Of a stretch of DNA of 21,846 nt, positions 8,397-15,735 are shown one piece after another; the stretch's first letter is position 1; each line of letters opens with the position of its first letter. The position numbers and the translations under genes were made by a program. Source of the DNA: Magnetococcales bacterium (GTDB lineage Bacteria > Pseudomonadota > Magnetococcia > Magnetococcales > Magnetaquicoccaceae); assembly GCA_015229095.1 (NCBI GenBank), contig JADGCE010000031.1:1-21846 (forward strand), in the 5' to 3' direction. The notes beneath the pieces were generated by a model that saw nothing but the letters and a program-made list of their open reading frames with translations, was not told the origin of the DNA and made no database searches.

Positions 8397-9765
8397 GCGG
8401 CTCTTCCGTCTGGTAAATGTTCTGAATCGTGAAAGAAAATCGGGCGGTCGCAGAGTGGATCGTCAACTCCTTGTCCAGCTGGGTGCGCAGTTTTTCTTGC
8501 ACGATATACACGTTTTTTGCCGGTGTATTTGGCAACAGAACGGCAAAGCTGCTGCCGGGCGTTTCATGGTCAAAACTGATATCCGTTTTGCGAAGCGCTC
8601 TGCCCAAAGCCTGACTGACCAATCGAGGAATGCCGACCCGGATGGCATTGGGTAAATCCTCGCCCCCTTCGAGACGCATAAGGATCAAAAATACATCAAA
8701 TCCCACCCGGCGGCCCAGTTGGAGCAAAAACTCAGTTTGTTTCTCTAAAAAACTATAAGAGTGCAATTGACTGTCTGGATTGAAATGCCGGAAGGAACGG
8801 AGTGTTTCATGCCGCGACGCACGCTGATAAGCGGCCGAGATCCATTCGCACATGGATGCAAAGTTGGACAGGGTGTGCGGGTTGATGTCAAGAAAGTTCA
8901 TGCGTTCAATTTTGACCATGCCGATGACATCATCTGAGGCCGAATCCAGCAGGGGGGCGGCCAGCACCCCTTGTCCTTCCAGAAACGGACGATCCTCCCG
9001 GTGTGCCACGCATAATAGTTTACGCTTGGCTACGATGGCCTGGTACAGGGGGCTGTGGGAATCAAACTGCTTGTCCAGCGTGCTCTCATCGCTCCAATCA
9101 ACGGTGATGGAGGCGACCAACCTGTCGTTGTTCACGTCGAAAATGGAAAATGAGCCAGGATTAAGAACCTGCTTGATCATCTCCGCCGCACTGGTCGTGA
9201 CATCGGCATGGCTGCGGCGTCTGATGGATCGGGCCGCCTGATAGGTGGTGGCCAGGGAGTGCATCTGACTGGCAACCTGTTCCTCCAGGTGATTTTTCTG
9301 TTTTTTAAGCCGATTGTGAGCAGCGGTCAATCGCTCCAGTTCCTGGATGGCTGCCGACCGTTCCTGGATGGCCTGTTCCATGCGACGGGCAAAGCGCATG
9401 CGTATCTCACCAAACAATACGGCGGTCACCAACCACAGCAAAGGGGCACGACTGAGGCGGTATCCATATTCCAACAAATCTTCCGTCATGTGCTGGGCTG
9501 GCAACTGACCTGTGTACAGTGCTGCTGTGCAGATCAGAGTGGCACCGACCCCTGTGAGCGTGCCATACTGGCTGGCCAACAGCAGGATGATCAACCAGAA
9601 CGGATGGGGGGAGAGGGTCAGCAAGCGATCGCCGGCACCGAAAAACCGATCCCCAACCAAAACCATCAGGATGAAGAGGCCCAGTTCCAGGAGGGCGACA
9701 GGGCGAAAAGGGAGAGTCAGAGCCGCGAGGCGGTTCAACAGGGAGATGGGGGGCATGGGTGCCAT
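8380..9765 (-). CDS. pelD: PelD, cyclic di-GMP receptor (TM, GAF, degenerate GGDEF)
   Basis: The membrane part (PVALLELGLFILMVLVG, then FWLIILLLASQYGTLTGVGA, then PLLWLVTAVLFGEI) is followed by a coiled coil (ERSAAIQELERLTAAHNRLK region). A GAF domain comes next, then a C-terminal GGDEF-like domain. The GGDEF signature is replaced by TPGSSF, so no cyclase activity is expected. The inhibitory-site motif RxxD is kept as RKTD (Arg392 and Asp395 from this start), at the same place where Pseudomonas PelD binds cyclic di-GMP. PelD switches the Pel synthase on when cyclic di-GMP is bound. The frame is open to 9837, inside pelC, but residues before MAPMPPIS look like translated pelC antisense phase and lack a ribosome binding site. 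I therefore prefer ATG 9765 (about 461 residues, against 455 in P. aeruginosa). Confidence 0.94.
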   Translation of the reverse strand: MAPMPPISLLNRLAALTLPFRPVALLELGLFILMVLVGDRFFGAGDRLLTLSPHPFWLIILLLASQYGTLTGVGATLICTAALYTGQLPAQHMTEDLLEYGYRLSRAPLLWLVTAVLFGEIRMRFARRMEQAIQERSAAIQELERLTAAHNRLKKQKNHLEEQVASQMHSLATTYQAARSIRRRSHADVTTSAAEMIKQVLNPGSFSIFDVNNDRLVASITVDWSDESTLDKQFDSHSPLYQAIVAKRKLLCVAHREDRPFLEGQGVLAAPLLDSASDDVIGMVKIERMNFLDINPHTLSNFASMCEWISAAYQRASRHETLRSFRHFNPDSQLHSYSFLEKQTEFLLQLGRRVGFDVFLILMRLEGGEDLPNAIRVGIPRLVSQALGRALRKTDISFDHETPGSSFAVLLPNTPAKNVYIVQEKLRTQLDKELTIHSATARFSFTIQNIYQTEEPRVANR

Positions 9766-9793
9766 GGGGAGCGGGAGAAGAGAGGCAGAGGGC

Positions 9794-10417
9794 TCATGGC
9801 AACCGGCGACGGACCAGCTCACCCACCATGCGGGCAATCACCCGCTGTGCCGTCAGGTTCAGACTGTCGCGGCGGAACCACCCGGCACCAATTTCGGAGT
9901 GGCTGGAGGTCCACAACAGCTCCCCGTCCGTGACCCGTACCAGTCGCAGGCTCAGGCCGACTGCCGGCTCTTCCCGTAGACCGTGTTGATAGGCAAACTC
10001 TGAGACCGCACCGGTCAGCACCGCATCCACCCCCAACCGTTTGCCCATCTCCTGGAGATCCGCCCGGTTGGGTTGTTGCCCTTTGGATCCAGCCGCCGCC
10101 ATCTTGCTCTCTTCCACCTGGGAAACGAGGTCGATGCTTTTGAACAGCGTGTGATGGTGGAGTTCCGTCACGGTGAGTCGGGCGGTAATCTCATCGGCAT
10201 TGGGATGATCGGTCCAGTTGAGGAAGGGAAGTACCGCGATTTTCTGGATGGCTGACCCGGACAACGCGGGGGAGACAAAATCACGACCTCCATGGTTTTG
10301 CCACAATCCCTCCTTGCCATCCAAAGGGGAGTGGGAGGAACAGCCTGCCAACAGGAGTGCCATCCAGAGGATGGGGAGGCTTTTGAGTGCAGCAAGAATG
10401 CGGATGCTTGTGTACAT
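9794..10417 (-). CDS. pelC: PelC, outer-membrane lipoprotein of the Pel exporter
   Basis: Starting at ATG 10417 (AAGG upstream) gives 207 residues with a lipoprotein signal: LPILWMALLLAGCSS, with the lipobox LAGC and Cys26 as the lipidated residue. The mature part has the PelC-type alpha/beta fold sequence: AVLPFLNWTDHPNADEIT, then LGVDAVLTGAVSEFAY and VRVTDGELLWTSS, which resembles the TolB-N/CsgG-like lipoprotein group. Pseudomonas PelC forms a dodecameric periplasmic ring under the PelB pore that guides the cationic polymer. The frame could extend to 10480, but that start has no ribosome binding site and spoils the signal peptide. It lies 67 bp after the porin gene. Confidence 0.92.
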   Translation of the reverse strand: MYTSIRILAALKSLPILWMALLLAGCSSHSPLDGKEGLWQNHGGRDFVSPALSGSAIQKIAVLPFLNWTDHPNADEITARLTVTELHHHTLFKSIDLVSQVEESKMAAAGSKGQQPNRADLQEMGKRLGVDAVLTGAVSEFAYQHGLREEPAVGLSLRLVRVTDGELLWTSSHSEIGAGWFRRDSLNLTAQRVIARMVGELVRRRLP

Positions 10418-10484
10418 AGGGGTATATACCTTGGAGTTTAGAATGCTCCCCCACCCAATGGGTATTGTTTCATAGTGCATTGAA

Positions 10485-12593
10485 TTAGTAAAGCATTTTT
10501 AAGGCCACTTCCCCCTTGTCCACGCGGGTTGTCTGGGCCTCTCCCACGCTCTTGCCCTGACCGACGGATACCGTCAATGCCCAGTTCAGCAACGGCGACC
10601 AGGAGAAGCCGGTACGTGCCTGATAAAGCAAACCGCTCTCCCGTCGATTCCAGCCCAGTTCGCCGACCCATTCCCATCGCAGATAGTCGGTCAAATCGTG
10701 GTCCACCGACAGAGCCATGGCGTGGAGCTCTCGATTGACCACGGGAAAGGGTGGATAGGCCACGCCCTGCGCATCTCTTTTTATCTCTGTTTCAGAGAGA
10801 TATGCGCCATCCATGCGGTAACCGACCACGGCCAGACTGGGTTCGGACCAGGGCAGGGCATACTGGATGCCGAGGGTGACGGGCAGGCTGGAGGCGGCGT
10901 GCTCCAGGTTGCCCAGATCATACTGGCTGTAGCCGATTTCGGCAAAACCCGTGGTGCGTGTGCCGAACAGATGATCCCGGCGCAGACTCAGGTGATGGCG
11001 GACGGCATGCCCGGCATGCCCTTCTTGCGTCTCCCACCAGGGTTCATTCCGCGTGGCGGTCAGGGTGGTCAGGCCCAGGCGATCGGCAAAGGTGTGGGAA
11101 AGATCTCCCCCCAACCCCTCTGCCCCACCCAACAAGCCGACCCGAGAGATATCCCGGTCGTCATGATCGACAATCCACTGCAGGGCACCCCGCAGGCGAC
11201 CGGAGTGCTCCGATCTCAATGTGCCATCGGCATGGCGCATCTCCGGGCTGGACAACAACCGGGTCTGCAACATCCACGCTACGTCCACACGGTCGGCAAG
11301 GTGATGTCGTCCATCCCATTGATCGAGTAAAACCCCCTCGCCATTGGTGCTGCGTTCCACGGTTTGGGTCATGCGCACATGGGCGGGGTGTGCCAGGCGC
11401 AAAGCGGCCTTGGCCCTGACCGCATCCGGTTCATTCGGGAAATGGGCCAACAGGCGATTGTAGTGGGCGACGGCCTGCCGCCAACGGCCAAGCCGCTCTT
11501 CCGCCAGGGGACGCACCCGTGAGCCATCCAAATTCTTGGGGTGATAGGCCAGCAACGATTGGGCAATCGCCAGGGCTCCTGCCTCCTCGTCCGTTTCCAG
11601 CATCTGGCGGGCGCGAATGCTCTCCATCCGAACCTCTCCCGCTGGCCGCCTCGCGGGCAAAACAGGCCTCTTTTGAACAGGAGCGTTTTGCACATCCACC
11701 ATGACCTGCATACCCCCCTCCCGCACGGTATAGGTGGGATTTTCCATGCGAGGCCGCAGCAGGAGCGTATCATACCCGGTCTGGATGCTCTCCAACCAGG
11801 CCGGAACGGTGGCAAGGGCTGCAAAATGGGAGGCAGAAAACGGTTGAGAAAAGGTCAGCAGCAATCCATCCGACCAATCGATGGCGGTTACCCGTACCGG
11901 CTCTGGCCATCTCCATGTCAGGCGATGCCGCTCTCCCTCCTGGGCATGGGAGAGGGTTTCCTGTTGGATGGCCGGCAGGGTGACCGTTGGAGAGAATGCC
12001 CCCGTGGATGCAGATGTGTTTGTCGTGGCCGGGCGTACTGTTTGCGGTCTCACAGATGGGGCAACGGGCAAGAGCTCCTGGGGCCTCTTTGGGAGGCTCT
12101 GCGGTGGATGGAGACTCTCCCGCATCTCCACCAGGATCTGATGGCTCCCTTCCCGTACCGTGTAGGCCGGTTTGGCCATGCGAGGGCGCAACAGGATCGT
12201 ATCGCGCCCTCTCTGGAGCTTTTCCATCCACTCTGGCAGGCTGGCCAGGTCGCTCAGATGATCGGGATCCAGAGGGTGAGAAAACGTGAGCAGCAGCGCA
12301 TCTGGCCAATCAATGGCGGTCACCCGAACCGGTTCCCGCCATCGCATGGTCATGCGGTGATTCTCCCCCTCCCTGGAAAAAACAAAGGCGGGTGTCATGC
12401 CCGTTGGGTTGGGTGGCGTGGGTGCCGTGGATGGTATGTCGTGTGATGCTGTGGAATGTGGTGAGAGGGCCTGTGCCATCAGAGAACAGGGAAGAAGCAA
12501 CAGCATGGTCAACGCCCACGGCAAAGAGTAGGCAGCGTATCTTTTGCGTTGGAAAAAGTGGCGAGCGGAACGGTGCCTGCCGGGGATTTGCAT
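10485..12593 (-). CDS. pelB: PelB-type outer-membrane porin half, with duplicated N-terminal domain
   Basis: 702 residues. ATG 12593 is preceded by AGGAAG (12600-12605) six bases away. A signal peptide is clear: basic RKRYAAY, then SLPWALTMLLLLPCSLMAQA with likely cleavage after residue 41. Two copies of an 80-odd-residue domain follow (about 75-157 and 220-302), sharing the exact decamer EPVRVTAIDW 144 residues apart. A short TPR-like stretch comes next (about 325-400), then a C-terminal beta-barrel of alternating strands running to the end (for example SLAVVGYRMDGAYLSETEI and YLRWEWVGELGWNRRESGLL). The last residue is Tyr rather than Phe. In Pseudomonas the barrel is the C-terminal third of a single PelB of about 1190 residues; here it is a separate gene downstream of the TPR scaffold. 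The role as the Pel export pore follows from position and barrel. Confidence 0.86.
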   Translation of the reverse strand: MQIPGRHRSARHFFQRKRYAAYSLPWALTMLLLLPCSLMAQALSPHSTASHDIPSTAPTPPNPTGMTPAFVFSREGENHRMTMRWREPVRVTAIDWPDALLLTFSHPLDPDHLSDLASLPEWMEKLQRGRDTILLRPRMAKPAYTVREGSHQILVEMRESLHPPQSLPKRPQELLPVAPSVRPQTVRPATTNTSASTGAFSPTVTLPAIQQETLSHAQEGERHRLTWRWPEPVRVTAIDWSDGLLLTFSQPFSASHFAALATVPAWLESIQTGYDTLLLRPRMENPTYTVREGGMQVMVDVQNAPVQKRPVLPARRPAGEVRMESIRARQMLETDEEAGALAIAQSLLAYHPKNLDGSRVRPLAEERLGRWRQAVAHYNRLLAHFPNEPDAVRAKAALRLAHPAHVRMTQTVERSTNGEGVLLDQWDGRHHLADRVDVAWMLQTRLLSSPEMRHADGTLRSEHSGRLRGALQWIVDHDDRDISRVGLLGGAEGLGGDLSHTFADRLGLTTLTATRNEPWWETQEGHAGHAVRHHLSLRRDHLFGTRTTGFAEIGYSQYDLGNLEHAASSLPVTLGIQYALPWSEPSLAVVGYRMDGAYLSETEIKRDAQGVAYPPFPVVNRELHAMALSVDHDLTDYLRWEWVGELGWNRRESGLLYQARTGFSWSPLLNWALTVSVGQGKSVGEAQTTRVDKGEVALKMLY
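11688..12371 (-). repeat. Intragenic tandem duplication encoding two similar domains of the porin protein
   Basis: Two units, about 12123-12371 and 11688-11936, encode residues 75-157 and 220-302 of the porin. They share EPVRVTAIDW exactly and close matches such as DTILLRPRM with DTLLLRPRM and YTVREGS with YTVREGG. DNA similarity is also visible: ATGGCGGTCACCCGAACCGG near 12311 against ATGGCGGTTACCCGTACCGG near 11881. The period is about 432 bp, with a Pro/Thr-rich linker between. The strand-rich pattern resembles AMIN-type periplasmic polysaccharide-binding domains, but I cannot confirm the family. Confidence 0.75.
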
Positions 12594-12625
12594 AACGGAC
12601 TTCCTGCAAAAATGTTTGCCGGGGC
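12594..12625 (-). promoter_or_regulatory. Ribosome binding site region of the porin gene
   Basis: On the minus strand AGGAAG (12600-12605) sits six bases before ATG 12593. This shows that the porin half has independent translation initiation and is not reached by frameshifting from the TPR gene, which ends more than 200 bp upstream. Confidence 0.6.
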
Positions 12626-12762
12626 CTGGGGGCCGTCACGGCCCCCGGTGGGTGTCCAGAGGGCAAAGCCCTCTGGTGGGGCACGGGGCGAAGCCCCGAA
12701 ATGAGTGGCGGGGCTTCGCCCCGCGCCCCACCAGGAGGGGATAATCCCCTCCTGGACCTCCC
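12626..12762. repeat. Cluster of five GC-rich hairpins forming a larger imperfect palindrome
   Basis: Perfect stems: 12628-12635/12639-12646 (GGGGGCCG, loop TCA); 12656-12664/12668-12676 (CCAGAGGGC, loop AAA); 12684-12689/12693-12698 (CGGGGC, loop GAA); 12708-12714/12718-12724 (GCGGGGC, loop TTC); and 12731-12741/12745-12755 (CCAGGAGGGGA, loop TAA). The third and fourth hairpins are reverse complements of each other. The flanks also pair: CTCTGGTGGGGCACGGGG (12671-12688) matches the reverse complement of the sequence ending near 12737. So 12648-12762 is one imperfect palindrome centred near 12703. There is no T-run, so it is not an ordinary terminator. It lies between the two pelB genes and resembles dispersed intergenic hairpin (REP/MITE-like) repeats. 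Confidence 0.9.
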
Positions 12763-12804
12763 TAATCGTTTTACTGGCAATACGGGTCAGAATGTCAACA
12801 GGCC

Positions 12805-15735
12805 CTACTCAGTCGCAACCTGGGTCGATTCCATGGTACCGGCGCGATGCGCCAGAAACTGGCGCAGTTGCTTGTGCTCTTTTTGGGCAAGCAGCAGCTC
12901 GGCATAATCCCCCTGCAAGGCCACATCTTTGGGATATTGGTGAAGCAACTGCTGGTAATAGGCGATGGCTTCGCGGACTCTCCCCAACCGGGAAAGGATG
13001 CGTGCCCGGGTGGTGGCCAAGTTTAACGGCAAAGGTTGCGACATGCCATCCAAATGATCCAGTGCCTGGATAAAATGTTCACGGGCGAGGTTGGCCTTTT
13101 TCTGGAACCCGTAGATCTCCGCCAGATAAAAATGGCTTTCATACTCTCCGCCGGTCAGGGCAATCGAGCGGTTCAGCGCATCCACTGCTCTGGGGTGATC
13201 TCCTGCAAAAAAGGCCGTCAATCCCAATCGGCGCAGGGCATGCTGTTCATGGGGGTTCTGCTCCAGAATGCGCCCATAGGCAGCGCTGGCCAGTGCGTTC
13301 AGCGTGTGCTCCTCGGCCATTTTACCCAATCGCTTGAGGCGTTCCGGTTCCTGTTCCTGGTCAATATCTGTCGCGAGGAGGGGAATCAACCTCTCCCGCG
13401 CATTCGAGCGGGAGGCCACCTCCCGTATGGCATCCCGCAAGATGGGATCCGCCTGTTCACCGGATGGCTTCTCGGTCTGCACCACCTGCTGTGCTTCTGC
13501 CACTTTCCCGATATTCAACAGATGGTGCAACCATCCAGCACGTTCCTTGCCCGTTGCACGGTCTGCCCGCCTGGTGATCCAGGCAACGCTCTCCGACCCG
13601 GGACGGGGCCCCAACAGGAACAAATATTGGGCCACATCGGGACTGCTGGCCGGGGCCTCGCGGGCGAGATCGGCAAATACCTCCGTGGCCAACCCCTTTT
13701 CCTTCTCCTGGAGCAACCCGTAGCCGATCTGACGGCGGCGTTCCCGGTCCAGGGTACGATCTGCCAGCCGCTTTTTCCAATAGGTGAGCAGTTCGCGCCG
13801 CATGTTCAGCTCACGCAGTGTCTCCTCGTAGAGGGCCGTCCAATCACCCCCCATCCCCACAGCAAACTGGCGCACCCAGGGGAGTGCCTCGGCATGGCCC
13901 ACCCATTGATGGAGGAGATAAACCTCGTGTTCTCGCTCTTTTTCCGGTCGCCCCTCCTGCTTTAATCGCTTGACAAGCAACGCGCGCAATTCGTTTCGTA
14001 CCCCCTCATCCTCTCGGCGCGCCTCCAACAAGGCTTCCAGATAGATGCCCTCCACCTCCGCATCGGCATCAGACAACAAGGGACGGAGCATGGACAGGGC
14101 TCCCTGGGCATCACCCTGCTTGAGTGAGGCATGGGCCAGCATGATCCGGGGGCGGGAGGATGTGTCATCCATTTTGGCCAGCATGCCTGCACTGTGCAGG
14201 GCGATGCGGTAGGCCTTTGCCTGCATGGCGACGGAGTGGATATCGCTCAAAAAGACGAAGGAGGGATGGGGATGGGCGGACAACCGCTCGATCACCTCCG
14301 TTTCACGCTGTTGTGCGGCGAACATCAAGGTCAGGCTATCCTCCAACGCAGCAGAGGCGCGTGTGGCGTGCAGGGCATCGAACAGGGTAACGCCCTCCCC
14401 AACCCGATCCAGATGGATGTAGAGATGGGCCAAATTCACCAGGTAGCCATCCGGGGTTTCCGGCAATCGCACCAGAGAGGAGAGCAACTCCAAGGCATCC
14501 TGTTTCCGTTGCAAGGCGGCATACAGCGTGGCCAACTGCAGTCGCTGGCTCAGGTTCAGATGACTTTTTTCTGCCTTGTCAACCCAGTGGAGTGCCGTTT
14601 CATGATCTTCCCGCACCATGGCCAGCGTGGCCGCCAACACCGGATGGGCATCAAAATAGCCTGCTTCTCGCGCCAGGCGGCTCCAGATTTCACCGACATG
14701 ATCCCTACGACCGTTTGATTGGGCCATTTTACTCAGATTGGTCAGCAGCCACTCCGGCAGGTCGACAATCCGGGCCTGGCGCAACCCGGACATGGCCACC
14801 TCCAGCGCACCACGGGCAAGCGCCAGGTCGATCAAATGCTCATGCAACGTGCTGCACAATGTACCCCGGTCGAACAGTCGGAGCAACCGCTGCCACGCCT
14901 GCTCGCTTTTGCCATTGGCGATTTCGAGCAGAGTCAACTCCTTGAGAACACCGGCATGACTCTCAGCAGAGGACTCATAGTCCTGAATCAACCGCAACCC
15001 CTGACCGGGAAAGCCGCGAAAGTGAATCAGGCTGGCCAGACGCACGACCTGGTCCAATATTTTTTGTGGGTTCAACCAGTCACGGGCGGTCATGAACGCC
15101 TCGTCCGGTGCGCCATTGTCCAGCAGCAAACTGACCAGCAACTCGGCCAAATCCAGGGTGAATGCCTGCGGATGTCGTTGCCACAGAGCACGCAGGGTGG
15201 TGGCTCCCTCGGTGTAGTGATGGTGGGCAGCCAGCAATTGGGCCAGATGGATAAAGTTGGTTGGATTGTCCGGATAACGTTCCGTCAGAGTGCGCAATAC
15301 AGTGATCTGCTTGTCGTGCTGGGCGTTAAAGTTGTAAATTTTTGCCAAATTTTGCAAGTTGGCTTCGGAAGGGTCGAGCCTGCTCAAGGTTTCCAGATTG
15401 GCGAGATATTCGCCTGTACGCATGGCATATTGCAGAAAAGTTCCCAGCCGCTGGTATGCCTGAACGTTCGTCGGGTTGGCGTGTACAAAACGACCCATGA
15501 GTTGCACCGTCCGATCCAAATCTCCATACGAGAGATAGATCTGGCTCAAGGGAACCACCACCGGAATGGAGAGATCTCCCGCATTCAGGAGCTTTTCCAG
15601 GTAGCCCTGGGCCTTGTCAAACTCTTTGCTTTTCAGATACATGAGAGCTATCTGCTGATCGCTGGGCAACAGGGCGTAACCTGCCCCAAGGCCCATGGCC
15701 AACAGCACGGCCAACGTCAGGTGATACCCCTTCAT
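12805..15735 (-). CDS. pelB: PelB-type TPR scaffold half
   Basis: 976 residues. The N-terminus is a hydrophobic anchor or signal (YHLTLAVLLAMGLGAGYALL) followed by the PelB-like start SDQQIALMYLKSKEFDKAQG. Helical TPR pairs follow almost to the end (for example AYQRLGTFLQYAMRTGEYLA; AAYGRILEQNPHEQHALRRL; AIAYYQQLLHQYPKDVALQG). No beta-barrel is present; the protein ends soon after the last TPR at TAG 12805. In Pseudomonas the PelB TPR region sits in the periplasm, binds PelA and steers the polymer to the barrel. The start ATG overlaps the pelA stop as ATGA, so translation is probably coupled. This is larger than the TPR portion of Pseudomonas PelB (about 760-800 residues). Confidence 0.9.
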   Translation of the reverse strand: MKGYHLTLAVLLAMGLGAGYALLPSDQQIALMYLKSKEFDKAQGYLEKLLNAGDLSIPVVVPLSQIYLSYGDLDRTVQLMGRFVHANPTNVQAYQRLGTFLQYAMRTGEYLANLETLSRLDPSEANLQNLAKIYNFNAQHDKQITVLRTLTERYPDNPTNFIHLAQLLAAHHHYTEGATTLRALWQRHPQAFTLDLAELLVSLLLDNGAPDEAFMTARDWLNPQKILDQVVRLASLIHFRGFPGQGLRLIQDYESSAESHAGVLKELTLLEIANGKSEQAWQRLLRLFDRGTLCSTLHEHLIDLALARGALEVAMSGLRQARIVDLPEWLLTNLSKMAQSNGRRDHVGEIWSRLAREAGYFDAHPVLAATLAMVREDHETALHWVDKAEKSHLNLSQRLQLATLYAALQRKQDALELLSSLVRLPETPDGYLVNLAHLYIHLDRVGEGVTLFDALHATRASAALEDSLTLMFAAQQRETEVIERLSAHPHPSFVFLSDIHSVAMQAKAYRIALHSAGMLAKMDDTSSRPRIMLAHASLKQGDAQGALSMLRPLLSDADAEVEGIYLEALLEARREDEGVRNELRALLVKRLKQEGRPEKEREHEVYLLHQWVGHAEALPWVRQFAVGMGGDWTALYEETLRELNMRRELLTYWKKRLADRTLDRERRRQIGYGLLQEKEKGLATEVFADLAREAPASSPDVAQYLFLLGPRPGSESVAWITRRADRATGKERAGWLHHLLNIGKVAEAQQVVQTEKPSGEQADPILRDAIREVASRSNARERLIPLLATDIDQEQEPERLKRLGKMAEEHTLNALASAAYGRILEQNPHEQHALRRLGLTAFFAGDHPRAVDALNRSIALTGGEYESHFYLAEIYGFQKKANLAREHFIQALDHLDGMSQPLPLNLATTRARILSRLGRVREAIAYYQQLLHQYPKDVALQGDYAELLLAQKEHKQLRQFLAHRAGTMESTQVATE

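Noticed and set aside
12626..12762. CRISPR array
   Set aside because: The units are hairpins of different sequence without equal direct repeats or unique spacers.
12626..12762. Rho-independent terminator ending a first pel transcript
   Set aside because: Stems are strong, but no T-run follows any of them on the minus strand; partial termination cannot be excluded.
12770..12800. Internal promoter for the porin gene (minus-strand TTGACA at 12793-12798)
   Set aside because: The -35 is perfect, but 16-18 bases downstream only AGTAAA-like sequence is present, far from a -10 consensus.
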